Source: VAZQ01 sp035293945
GTDB lineage: Bacteria; Pseudomonadota; Alphaproteobacteria; Rhizobiales; Xanthobacteraceae
DNA: 64,000 nucleotides
Assembly: GCA_035293945.1 (NCBI GenBank)
Contig: DATGLV010000010.1
Span: 62,001 to 126,000, forward strand
Direction of reading: 5' to 3'
Shown here: one piece after another, positions 8,749 through 16,466 of the stretch
How positions within the stretch are numbered: the first letter of the stretch is position 1
Layout: each line of letters begins with the position of its first letter
The notes under the pieces: model-generated
What the model saw: the letters and a program-made list of their open reading frames with translations, nothing else
Told to the model about the DNA's origin: nothing
Databases searched by the model: none
Translations under genes and position numbers: made by a program

Positions 8749-9822
8749 TCAGCCCTGCGGCGCGCCATTGGCGTCGTGCGGCTTCCACACGCCGCGAAAG
8801 CCGAGCGCATCGAGCGCGGTGTAGAGCGGAGCGCGATCAATCCAGGCGTTGATGTCGAATCCCTGCCTGATCAGCTTGTTGTCGAGCGCGAATTTCACGC
8901 CGCGTTTCACATTGCTGACGAAGAAGGCATCGAGCAGCGGATTGGAACGGTCGTTCAGCACTTCGCCATCATAATCGGCGGCGATTGCGGCACGCGTCGT
9001 GCCGGATCGCGCCCAGATGTCGTAGAGCTCGCTGCGATTCTCCTCTTGTGAGGCGAAATAGGCGGCACGGACATAATCATTGAGAACGCGCTGAGTGGTC
9101 TGCGGGTATTTCCTGACAAAGTCCTCAGCCACCAGGAAAGCGCCGAAATTGCTCGCCGGGTCGAGCTTGCCTTTGCTGGAGAACACGACCTTGCTGAAGC
9201 CGCGCTCCACCACGGTGAGCACGCTTGATGTGCCGACCACTGCGTCGATATCGCCGGATTGCAGCGCGGAAATCTGGTCGGCGGTGATGAGATCAAATAT
9301 TTGGACGTCCTTTTCGCTCAGGCCCTGGCGCTGCAGGAGCGAGCCGAGCGCGAGCTCGAGAATGGTGCCGCGCTGAACCGAGATCCGCCTGCCCTTGAGA
9401 TCGGCAATCGATTCGATCCCCGAGCCATTGCGCGCGACCAGATAAATCGGTGAGGTGCCGTAGGTCGCCAGCACCTTGGTGCGCAGGCCGGCGCCATGCC
9501 CGACGATGTTGGGCAATCCCCCATAGCTCGCGAAATCGAGCTGTCCATTGGCGAAGGCTTCGTTGATGGCCGGCCCGGTGCCACGCGGATATTGCCATTC
9601 GATCGTGCCCCCCTGCGGCTTGAACTCCTGCTCGAGATAAGCCTTGACCCGGAGCACGCCGAGCGTGCCGGTGCCGAACGGCGTGCCCTGGGCGTTGCCG
9701 GGACCGGCGAGGCGAATGGTCTTGGGCGGAGCTTCCTGCGCGCCCAGCGGTGAAAGCGCGCAGGAGGCCATGGCGGCCATGGCGGCGAGCAGGCGAAGAG
9801 CGAAAGCGCGTGCAGTCATCAT
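8749..9822 (-). CDS. ABC substrate-binding protein, SsuA/NMT1 type
   Basis: 357 residues from the ATG at 9822, preceded by CGGAGAAAC. An export signal is visible (MMTARAFALRLLAAMAAMASCALSPLGAQEA), followed by the type II periplasmic binding fold of sulfonate/nitrate binding proteins: GGTIEWQYPRGTGPAINEAFANGQLDF, then GLPNIVGHGAGLRTKVLAT and GRRISVQRGTILELALG. It is the first gene of the seven-gene operon running to about 4037. The leader carries a GTCTAT-type operator, so expression is probably tied to sulfur status. The ligand is unknown; aliphatic or aromatic sulfonate is the best guess. Confidence 0.9.
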   Translation of the reverse strand: MMTARAFALRLLAAMAAMASCALSPLGAQEAPPKTIRLAGPGNAQGTPFGTGTLGVLRVKAYLEQEFKPQGGTIEWQYPRGTGPAINEAFANGQLDFASYGGLPNIVGHGAGLRTKVLATYGTSPIYLVARNGSGIESIADLKGRRISVQRGTILELALGSLLQRQGLSEKDVQIFDLITADQISALQSGDIDAVVGTSSVLTVVERGFSKVVFSSKGKLDPASNFGAFLVAEDFVRKYPQTTQRVLNDYVRAAYFASQEENRSELYDIWARSGTTRAAIAADYDGEVLNDRSNPLLDAFFVSNVKRGVKFALDNKLIRQGFDINAWIDRAPLYTALDALGFRGVWKPHDANGAPQG

Positions 9823-9866
9823 GTTTCTCCGTTGAGCTCCTGAGGCCATGATGGCGATCTAATCTA

Positions 9867-9896
9867 TTTTGTCTATCATTATTATATAATATTTGA
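9867..9896. promoter_or_regulatory. Candidate sulfur-regulon operator upstream of the SsuA-like operon
   Basis: An AT-rich block standing out from GC-rich surroundings. It contains TTGTCTAT followed by ATTATATAATAT and TTGAG. It aligns without gaps to the perfect palindrome at 15759-15783, matching exactly in the left half and only loosely in the right half. It lies about 45-75 bases ahead of the substrate-binding protein start. Binding by the Rrf2 protein at 14197 is an inference. Confidence 0.5.
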
Positions 9897-10121
9897 GAGA
9901 AGATCGTTCTCCAGATCGCGAATATCCCTTTGCGCCTGCCGGTCGGATAATGTCGAGGTGGCGATGTACCGCTTGGCCTGGAATCTTTGTCTTCCGGTGA
10001 CGGCGTCCGTAGTGCGTGCCGGCGGCGATGAAGGAAGATTGGATCCTTGAGCGGCCAGCTCGCGCCGATGCGCCCGCTGCCGGCCAATCAGCTGCGCACC
10101 GGATTCGCGAGGCCGGCCGGG
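9897..10121. other. Intergenic region between cysA and the SsuA-like operon leader
   Basis: About 225 bases downstream of cysA and upstream of the operator block. Overlapping reading frames here have no protein-like content. No terminator or RNA was recognised. Confidence 0.35.
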
Positions 10122-11171
10122 TCAGCTTGCCGCGAAGATGCGGTACTGACGCGGCGTCAAGCCGACGAGCCGGCCCGGCTCGAGGCTCTCGATGCGGGCT
10201 GCGTCGACCTCGATCATTCTTTCGCTGCGGGCGAGCGCGATCTCGACCCGACGCCGTGCGCCGATGCCGTGCACGCGGCGAATGGTTCCGCTGAAGCATC
10301 CTTCGCCGGCCGGAACAATCTGCATTTCATACGGACGCACATACAGGCGCGCTGATCCATTCGTGAGGCCGTGTGGGTCGAGCGCGAGCGCCTCGCCTTC
10401 GAAGCAGATCCTGCTGTCTTCGACCGTTACCGGCACGATAACCGACTCGCCGATGAATTCGTGGACGAATGGCGAGCCTGGCCTCTCGTAGACTTCCTGC
10501 GCGGAACCGGTTTGCTCGATGCGGCCGCGATCCATGACAACGACGCGATCTGCGACCTCCAGCGCCTCTTCCTGGTCGTGGGTGACGAAGACGGAAGTCA
10601 CGTGGATCTCACTGTGCAGGGTGCGCAGCCAACGCCGCAGCTCCTTGCGCACTTTGGCGTCGAGGGCGCCGAACGGCTCGTCGAGGAGAAGCACCCGCGG
10701 CTCGATCGCCAATGCCCGTGCGAGCGCAACACGTTGGCGCTGGCCCCCCGAGAGCTGGTTTGGATAGCGATCCGCCAGCCAATCGAGCTGGACAAGATCG
10801 AGCAGTCTTTTTACCCGGGCGCAGATTTCGGGCTCGCTCAGCCGCCGCCGGCGGGGCCGCGCGCGCAGCCCGAATGCGACATTCTCGAAAACATTCATGT
10901 GGCGGAACAGGGCGTAGTGCTGAAACACGAAGCCGACATTGCGCTCGCGGACGCTGCGGGAAAGCGCATTGACGCCATCGAACTGCACCTCGCCCTGGTC
11001 GGGCCAGTCGAGCCCGGCGAGGATGCGCAGGAGCGTGGTCTTGCCCGATCCGGAAGGACCGAGCAACGCCAACAGCTCGCCCGATCGGATGTCGAGATTG
11101 ACCCGATCGAGTGCCGCGAATTCGCCGAAGCGCTTGCTGACGTCGAGCACTGCGATCTTCATTTGTGTCAT
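10122..11171 (-). CDS. cysA: Sulfate/thiosulfate ABC transporter ATPase CysA
   Basis: 349 residues. Walker A is GPSGSGKTT, the signature is LSGGQRQRVALARAL, Walker B is VLLLDEPFGALD and the switch is VFVTHDQEEAL. A C-terminal TOBE-like regulatory domain follows, as in CysA and PotA. The first residues MTQMKIAVLDVSKRFGEF match CysA. The ATG at 11171 overlaps the TGA of cysW (ATGA); the much longer open frame upstream is a shadow of the permease genes. It energises sulfate/thiosulfate import through CysT and CysW and is the last gene of the operon. Confidence 0.95.
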   Translation of the reverse strand: MTQMKIAVLDVSKRFGEFAALDRVNLDIRSGELLALLGPSGSGKTTLLRILAGLDWPDQGEVQFDGVNALSRSVRERNVGFVFQHYALFRHMNVFENVAFGLRARPRRRRLSEPEICARVKRLLDLVQLDWLADRYPNQLSGGQRQRVALARALAIEPRVLLLDEPFGALDAKVRKELRRWLRTLHSEIHVTSVFVTHDQEEALEVADRVVVMDRGRIEQTGSAQEVYERPGSPFVHEFIGESVIVPVTVEDSRICFEGEALALDPHGLTNGSARLYVRPYEMQIVPAGEGCFSGTIRRVHGIGARRRVEIALARSERMIEVDAARIESLEPGRLVGLTPRQYRIFAAS

Positions 11172-12082
11172 TCTCCCCTGATGCGCGTCTCGAGTAGCGC
11201 CTTGGCGACCAGCGTAACAAGGGCGAGAAGCGCCAGAAGCGAGGCCACCGCAAACGCGGCTGCGGCCTGATAGCCGTCGTAAAGAGCTTCGATGTGCAGG
11301 GGCATGGTGTTGGTCTCGCCGCGGATGTGGCCGGAGACGACGGACACGGCCCCGAACTCTCCCATCGCCCGCGCATTGCAGAGCAGCACGCCGTAGAGCA
11401 GCGCCCATCTCACGTTGGGCAGGGTCACGCACCAAAAAGTGCGCAACCCGGAGGCTCCGAGCGAAAGCGCGGCTTCCTCTTCTGTCGTGCCCTGCTCCTG
11501 CATCAACGGAACGAGCTCGCGCACCACGAACGGAAATGTCACGAACACGGTCGCGAGCACGATGCCCGGCAGGGCAAATATGATCCTGATGTCGTGGGCG
11601 GCGAGCCAAGGCCCGAACAGGCCCTGCAGTCCGAACAGCAGGACAAACAAGAGCCCGGCGATCACCGGCGATACCGAGAACGGCAGGTCGATCAGCGTGA
11701 TCAGAAGGCTCTTGCCGGGAAAATCGAATTTGCTGATCGCCCAAGCCGCGATCACTCCGAACGAGAGGTTGAGTGCCACCGAGATCGCCGCGGTCAGCAG
11801 CGTGAGATAGATCGCGTGCAGCGAATCGGGGTCGGCGAGCGCCGCCAGATAGGCGGCGATGCCTTTGGACAGCGCCTCGGCGAACACAGTGATCAGCGGC
11901 AGCACGATGAGCAGAGCGAGGAATGCGACCACGATGCTGATGATGCTCCACCGCACCCAGGCCGGATCGGTGCGCGCATCGGCGCCGCGAAGTGGGCGTC
12001 GCGCCATGGCCGGGTGCGCGACAGGCTGCGGCTCGAGCTTGCGGACCGCGCCTGCGACGTCGCTTATGGAGACGGCGCGCAT
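11168..12082 (-). CDS. cysW: Sulfate ABC transporter permease CysW
   Basis: 304 residues with about six membrane helices after a cytoplasmic N-terminus of roughly 45 residues. Family-typical segments are ISKFDFPGKSLLITLIDLPFSVSPVIAGLLFV, the EAA loop EEEAALSLGASGLRTFWCVTLPN, and NARAMGEFGAVSVVSGHIRGETNTMPLHIEALYDGY, which is characteristic of CysW. It pairs with CysT as the transmembrane channel for sulfate. It lies 3 bases downstream of cysT and overlaps cysA by 4. Confidence 0.95.
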   Translation of the reverse strand: MRAVSISDVAGAVRKLEPQPVAHPAMARRPLRGADARTDPAWVRWSIISIVVAFLALLIVLPLITVFAEALSKGIAAYLAALADPDSLHAIYLTLLTAAISVALNLSFGVIAAWAISKFDFPGKSLLITLIDLPFSVSPVIAGLLFVLLFGLQGLFGPWLAAHDIRIIFALPGIVLATVFVTFPFVVRELVPLMQEQGTTEEEAALSLGASGLRTFWCVTLPNVRWALLYGVLLCNARAMGEFGAVSVVSGHIRGETNTMPLHIEALYDGYQAAAAFAVASLLALLALVTLVAKALLETRIRGE

Positions 12083-12085
12083 TGG

Positions 12086-12910
12086 TTATCCGCCGGCTCG
12101 CGCTTGCGACCATCGCTGCAATGCATTGATGCCGATCAGCAGCAGGAATGAGGCGGTCAACATGACGGTGGCGATCGCGGTGGCATCCGCATAACGAAAT
12201 TCCTGCAGCCGGATGACGATGAGGAGCGGCGCGATCTCCGAGACATTGGGCAGATTTCCGGCGATGAAGATGACCGAGCCGTATTCGCCGACCGCGCGCG
12301 CGAAGGCGAGAGCAAAGCCGGTCAGGAGCGCCGGCAAGATGGTCGGCAAGACCACCCGACGGACGGTGGTCCAACGGGATGCGCCGAGCGACGCTGCGGC
12401 TTCCTCGAGCTCTCCTTCGATATCTTCCAGAACGGGCTGCACGGTGCGCACGACGAATGGCAGCCCGATGAACACCAGCGCGACGAATATGCCGAGGGGC
12501 GTGAACGCGACCGTTACGCCGAGCGGCGCCAGCAAGCCGCCGATCCATCCGGATTCGGCATAGAGCGAGGTCAGCGCGATGCCGGCGACGGCCGTCGGCA
12601 GCGCAAACGGGATGTCGACGATGGCGTCGAGAACGCGGCGGCCGGGAAATCGATAGCGCACAAGTGCCCATGCGGCCAATCCGCCGAAGACAAGATTGAG
12701 CAAGGCGGCGAGCAGCGAAAGCCCGAACGAAAGCTCGAAGGCATGCAGCGTGCGGCCGCTGCTGATGATTGCGATGAAGTGGTCGAGCGGCAGCCCGGCG
12801 GTTCTTAGGAAGAGTGCTCCCAACGGCGCCAACACGATCAAAGAAAGCCAAAGGAGCGTCAGGCCCAGAGTGAGCCCGAAGCCGGGGATGACGCTTCTCC
12901 GCCCCCGCAT
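12086..12910 (-). CDS. cysT: Sulfate ABC transporter permease CysT (CysU)
   Basis: 274 residues with about six membrane helices. Diagnostic segments are VDIPFALPTAVAGIALTSLYAESGWIG, the EAA loop ELEEAAASLGASRWTTVRRVVLPTILPALLTGFALAFARAVGEYGSVIFIAGN, and the final LLIGINALQRW. It forms the sulfate channel with CysW. The gene follows the binding-protein gene after about 20 bases and is followed by cysW after 3, as in a standard cysPTWA operon. Confidence 0.95.
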   Translation of the reverse strand: MRGRRSVIPGFGLTLGLTLLWLSLIVLAPLGALFLRTAGLPLDHFIAIISSGRTLHAFELSFGLSLLAALLNLVFGGLAAWALVRYRFPGRRVLDAIVDIPFALPTAVAGIALTSLYAESGWIGGLLAPLGVTVAFTPLGIFVALVFIGLPFVVRTVQPVLEDIEGELEEAAASLGASRWTTVRRVVLPTILPALLTGFALAFARAVGEYGSVIFIAGNLPNVSEIAPLLIVIRLQEFRYADATAIATVMLTASFLLLIGINALQRWSQARAGG

Positions 12911-12931
12911 GGCTGCGATCGCCGCCTGGCC

Positions 12932-13918
12932 TCACTGCCCGTAGATGGCGTCGAACTCGCCGCCGTCGTCGAAGTGCGTCTTCTGCGCTGCGCGCCAGCC
13001 GCCGAAGTCGGCGATCGTGAGCAGCTGAAGCTGCGGGAATGCGGCGGCATATTTGGCGGCCACTTGCGGATCGCGCGGTCGGTAGAAGTCGCGGGCCGCG
13101 ATCTCTTGTCCGGCCGGCGAGTAGACGAAGCTCAGGAACGCTTCCGCGGCCGAGCGCGTGCCCCGCTTGTCGACCACCTTGTCGACCACCGCGACGGGCG
13201 GCTCCGCCAGGATCGATAGGCTTGGCACGACGATCTCGTATTTGTCCTTGCCGAGCTCATTGATCGCCAGGAAGGCTTCGTTCTCCCAGGCGAGCAGCAC
13301 GTCGCCGACATTACGTTCGACGAAGTTCATGGTCGCACCGCGCGCGCCGGAATCGAGCACCGGAACGTTGCCGTACAGCGCTTTGACGAAGGCGCGGGCC
13401 TTGTCGCTGCTGCCGTACTTGCGCAGCGCATAGCCCCAGGCGGCGAGGTAGTTCCAGCGCGCTCCCCCGGAGGTCTTCGGGTTGGGCGTGATGATCTTCA
13501 CGCCCGGCTTCACCAGGTCGTCCCAGTCCTTGATGCCCTTTGGATTGCCCTTGCGGACCAAAAACACGATAGTCGACGTATAAGGTGAGGAATTTTGTGG
13601 CAGGCGCCTTTGCCAGTCCGGCGCAATGAGCCCGCGATCCGCGATAGCGTCGATATCATAGGCGAGCGCCAGGGTGACCACGTCGGCCTGCAGGCCGTCG
13701 ATGACTGCGCGCGCCTGCGCGCCCGAGCCGCCGTTCGAGGTTCTCACCTCGATCGTCTTGCCGTTTTCGGCATTGAATTTCTGCGAAAAAGCCTTGCTGA
13801 TATGCGCATAAAGCTCCCGGGTCGGGTCGTAGGACACGTTGAGAAGCGTCAGATCGGCGGCCGCCGCCGAGCCGGTGACGACCAGGCACGCGACCATACC
13901 TGCAAGCATGCGCAACAT
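12932..13918 (-). CDS. cysP: Periplasmic sulfate/thiosulfate-binding protein
   Basis: 328 residues with a Sec signal peptide (MLRMLAGMVACLVVTGSAAAADLTLLNVSYDPTREL). The LLNVSYDPTRELY start, SNGGSGAQARAVIDGLQADVVTLALA and NPKTSGGARWNYLAAWGYA are hallmarks of Sbp/CysP proteins; Sbp (sulfate-specific) and CysP (thiosulfate) cannot be separated with certainty here. It is the first gene of the operon. Its upstream region carries a GTCTAT-type operator shared with the other sulfur units and is divergent from the Rrf2 regulator gene. Confidence 0.93.
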   Translation of the reverse strand: MLRMLAGMVACLVVTGSAAAADLTLLNVSYDPTRELYAHISKAFSQKFNAENGKTIEVRTSNGGSGAQARAVIDGLQADVVTLALAYDIDAIADRGLIAPDWQRRLPQNSSPYTSTIVFLVRKGNPKGIKDWDDLVKPGVKIITPNPKTSGGARWNYLAAWGYALRKYGSSDKARAFVKALYGNVPVLDSGARGATMNFVERNVGDVLLAWENEAFLAINELGKDKYEIVVPSLSILAEPPVAVVDKVVDKRGTRSAAEAFLSFVYSPAGQEIAARDFYRPRDPQVAAKYAAAFPQLQLLTIADFGGWRAAQKTHFDDGGEFDAIYGQ

Positions 13919-13957
13919 CTATCTCTCCCCGCGTCGATACAACTATCGTGATCGCCG

Positions 13958-13986
13958 AAATAATACCTATTGTTTATAGACTAACA
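13958..13986. promoter_or_regulatory. Candidate sulfur-regulon operator upstream of cysP
   Basis: An AT-rich block in the cysP-rrf2 divergent region. Read on the minus strand it contains TTAGTCTATAAACAAT followed by AGGTATTATTT. The GTCTATAA core and its distance from the following AT-rich half agree with the sites at 9867 and 15759. It lies about 40-68 bases ahead of the cysP start and about 210 bases ahead of the regulator gene. Its role is inferred. Confidence 0.45.
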
Positions 13987-14196
13987 TGTAAAACATGGCG
14001 CGTCCATGCTGTGTTTCGACTGCACGTGCGCAGGCGGGCAACAGCGGGCAACTTGCCTGCCTTGGAAGCGACGTAAGCGGGATGCAGCGAGCATGTTCTT
14101 CCATAAACTCGGTAGGATTCCTGAAAATATGCTAGAAGCGGTCGTGTCCAGGCCGCTGGTGCCTCCTTCTCAACCCCGCAATCGATGATAGGCTAA

Positions 14197-14691
14197 ATGC
14201 TTACTGCTAAAGGAAAATACGGCCTCAAGGCACTGGTGCTCCTGGCTTCTTTGCCGCCCGGGGAAACGACTCAGGCAACCGATATCGCAACCGCGACCCA
14301 TATCCCCAAGAAGTTCCTCGATGCGATCCTGGGCGAGCTTCGCAACGCCGGGATCGTGTACAGCAAGAAAGGCCCGGGGGGAGGGTACATGCTGGCGCGC
14401 GCTCCCGAAGAGGTCCAGGTCGGTCACGTCATCCGCACGCTCGACGGGCCGCTTGCGCCGATCGCCTGCGCCAGTCGAACGGCATTTCGCCCTTGCGCGG
14501 ATTGCAAGGATATCCGGACCTGCGCGGTGCGCCTGGCAATGACGCGGGTCCGTGACGCCATGTCCGAGATACTGGATCGCATGACGGTTGCCGACATGCT
14601 GCAGGACAGTCGCCCGCTCCCGGGTCAGGCGCGCGTGCGGCGACCGAAGAGGATCGCGTCGCGCCTTGTGTCCACGGTGGCTCGTTCCTGA
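14197..14691 (+). CDS. Rrf2-family transcriptional regulator with four cysteines
   Basis: 164 residues. The N-terminal winged helix is typical: MLTAKGKYGLKALVLLASLP, then ATATHIPKKFLDAILGELRNAGIVYSKKGPGGGYMLAR (the GPGGGY wing). C91, C100, C103 and C109 sit where IscR/NsrR-type proteins hold a cluster or where CymR-type proteins interact with partners; the CxxC and flanking cysteines could bind Fe-S or act in redox sensing. The gene is divergent from the sulfate operon and is surrounded by units carrying a common operator. Rrf2 proteins are known sulfur regulators in other bacteria, so control of sulfur uptake is the natural hypothesis. Confidence 0.88.
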   Translation: MLTAKGKYGLKALVLLASLPPGETTQATDIATATHIPKKFLDAILGELRNAGIVYSKKGPGGGYMLARAPEEVQVGHVIRTLDGPLAPIACASRTAFRPCADCKDIRTCAVRLAMTRVRDAMSEILDRMTVADMLQDSRPLPGQARVRRPKRIASRLVSTVARS

Positions 14692-14712
14692 CCCGGTCCA
14701 GTCGTGCCATCG

Positions 14713-15297
14713 TCAATGGCTCCGATATTCGCTATTGGCGAGAATTCGGCTGGGCTCTTTCTTTCGGCATTCCCGCACCAACTCGTCCAGGATTTTCTCG
14801 CCTGCCGGCCATGGGCCGAAACCGGCCGCGACGTTGATGTGACGGCAGGGACCGGCGCTGACGAATCGTGCGCCCCATCTGTTTGCGAAAAAGCGGGCGC
14901 GTTCGCTGGCGACATAGGGATCATTGGTGCTTGCGACGACCACGGCGGCGAACGGTAGGCGCGCCAGCGGTACCGGCGCGAATTCGCGCAGTTGCGCGGC
15001 CACGCCATGCTCCGCATCGACATCCGCCGGCGCGACCAGCATGGCACCGGCGATCGGCAGCTCCGGCTCTCGCTCGGCCAAGTGGGCAATGAGCGGGCAG
15101 CCGAGGCTGTGTCCGATCAAGATGGCGCCGGGGGCGTCATGAACCGCGAGCGAGAGCTGCTCGATCCACGCACCTCGATCGGGACTGTCCCAATCGGGCT
15201 GCTCAACGCGCATCATGCCCGGATAGGAGAGTTCCCAAAGCGACTGCCAGTGTTCGGGCCCGGATCCTCCCAGCCCGGGAACGATCAGGAATTGCAT
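14713..15297 (-). CDS. RBBP9/YdeN-family serine hydrolase
   Basis: 194 residues from the ATG at 15297, with GGGAG 9 bases ahead; the longer frame adds a poor extension. The fold is a compact alpha/beta hydrolase: IVPGLGGSGPEHWQSLWE, the nucleophile elbow GHSLGCPLIAHL, the acid in ASTNDPYV and the terminal His in GPCRHINVAAGFGPWPAGEKIL. All three catalytic elements are present. Members hydrolyse small esters, but most have no known substrate. It is probably co-transcribed with the upstream small membrane protein gene that follows the 15759 operator. Confidence 0.85.
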   Translation of the reverse strand: MQFLIVPGLGGSGPEHWQSLWELSYPGMMRVEQPDWDSPDRGAWIEQLSLAVHDAPGAILIGHSLGCPLIAHLAEREPELPIAGAMLVAPADVDAEHGVAAQLREFAPVPLARLPFAAVVVASTNDPYVASERARFFANRWGARFVSAGPCRHINVAAGFGPWPAGEKILDELVRECRKKEPSRILANSEYRSH

Positions 15298-15401
15298 GCG
15301 GTGCTCCCTGGTAAATCCGAAAATGCCGGGGTTTCGCAAGGTCGACAGGGCCGGTGGCGACGCATCTCGGTGACGACGACTCGGGCCCCATCAAGCCTGG
15401 T

Positions 15402-15689
15402 TCAGCGCAGGGACGGGGCTCTCCCGTCCCGGCCGCGGAATCTCGCGGAACGCAAGTCAGCTTCGCCCCCCAGATGACGCGTCGAGCTCCCGGCGAGATA
15501 TCCAAGCTGAAGAGAACCTACCGCAGCCGACACGCCGAAAATGAGAAGCCATCCGCCCAAATGCAGCGCGAAGCCTGCGCCGGCGGCAAAAATCAGTTGC
15601 AGGAAGCTGGCCGGCAGCACGATCAATACCGGGAAGCGTTGGCCGAGTGCGATACCCAGCAGGAAAGCCGCCGTTGCGACAAGCATCAT
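15402..15689 (-). CDS. Small membrane protein under the sulfur-type operator
   Basis: 95 residues from the ATG at 15689, chosen because AGGAGGAGG lies just upstream. Two to three hydrophobic segments fill the first 75 residues (MMLVATAAFLLGIALGQRF, LIVLPASFLQLIFAAGAGFAL, GWLLIFGVSAAVGSLQLGYLAG), followed by a short basic tail. The length and topology resemble small inner-membrane proteins of unknown role in rhizobia. No function is assigned. A perfect GTCTAT palindrome lies 70 bases upstream, linking it to the sulfur units. Confidence 0.65.
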   Translation of the reverse strand: MMLVATAAFLLGIALGQRFPVLIVLPASFLQLIFAAGAGFALHLGGWLLIFGVSAAVGSLQLGYLAGSSTRHLGGEADLRSARFRGRDGRAPSLR

Positions 15690-15758
15690 GGCCCTGACCT
15701 CCTCCTCGCGTCGGACTCGCAGCGTCGATGCATTGGCATCAAATGCACTTTTAATGAC

Positions 15759-15783
15759 ATTGTCTATAATAAATATAGACAAT
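15759..15783. promoter_or_regulatory. Perfect palindromic operator, GTCTATA/TATAGAC type
   Basis: A perfect inverted repeat, ATTGTCTATA and TATAGACAAT, separated by the five bases ATAAA. It is the best copy of the motif also seen at 9867-9896 and 13958-13986. It precedes the minus-strand membrane protein gene at 15689. The symmetry fits a dimeric regulator such as the Rrf2 protein at 14197; the pairing itself is inference. Confidence 0.65.
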
Positions 15784-16466
15784 ATGAGGGAAATTTATTC
15801 TCCCGGTCTACTGGCGCCCTGGATGTGCATCATGCGCGGTATGCGCGGTGCGCTCAGGCGTGGGACATGCGGCGGCCGCTCAGCTGATGGCTGCGCCGAG
15901 ATCTATTCTGCCGCATCAGCCTGCTTTATAGCGGCTCGTTTGCGCACCGCCGCGGCTTCATGTCATCGAGCAAGGCGGAGGAATGCCGGCCGTTGAACGT
16001 CCGTCGTGGACGCAGCCGGAGCCAGCGACCGAGCATGGCAGTCGACAACTTCGCCATCCCAATGGTGCCCGTCAAGAACCACATGACGATCCTCGTCATC
16101 TCGAGGCCTCCGATTTTATGCCGTGATCACGTCTGACAAGATCCCTTCTTCGCTTTCCCTCAAATCCGAAACCAGGCTTTGGTTGCATTTGTATATGGAA
16201 ATTATCAACTAATGGCGGTAATCGGTGCTTCACGGTACGCGCGGCTCGGCAGGCGGCGCCTGTCACGTTTCGGCGCTGCTCGTCATCCTCCTGGTCGTCA
16301 ATCATCGCTTTCCCGCCGCGCTTTAAAGCCTGTCACCGCCCAGCCTGTCCTCGACGGGTCGCTGCATGTCTGCCTCCCTTGCCGGATGGATGTCGCCGCA
16401 CTAGCATTTTGCGGCTGCAGACAGGCGACGCAAACCGCGCGGTCTTTGACGCGCAAGGGAGGCACC
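15784..16466. other. Long intergenic region ahead of the PQQ dehydrogenase
   Basis: About 680 bases with no convincing gene on either strand; short frames present lack protein character. It must contain the promoter of the plus-strand dehydrogenase. An AT-richer patch is visible near 16185-16215, but no confident promoter or RNA was identified. Confidence 0.4.

Noticed and set aside
10122..12935. A 937-codon minus-strand open frame over the sulfate transporter genes
   Set aside because: Only its last 349 codons are CysA. The upstream part is an off-frame reading of cysW and cysT, whose proper frames give clear permeases.
16096..16305. Short minus-strand ORF upstream of the PQQ dehydrogenase
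   Set aside because: 69 codons without a ribosome-binding site or protein-like pattern.
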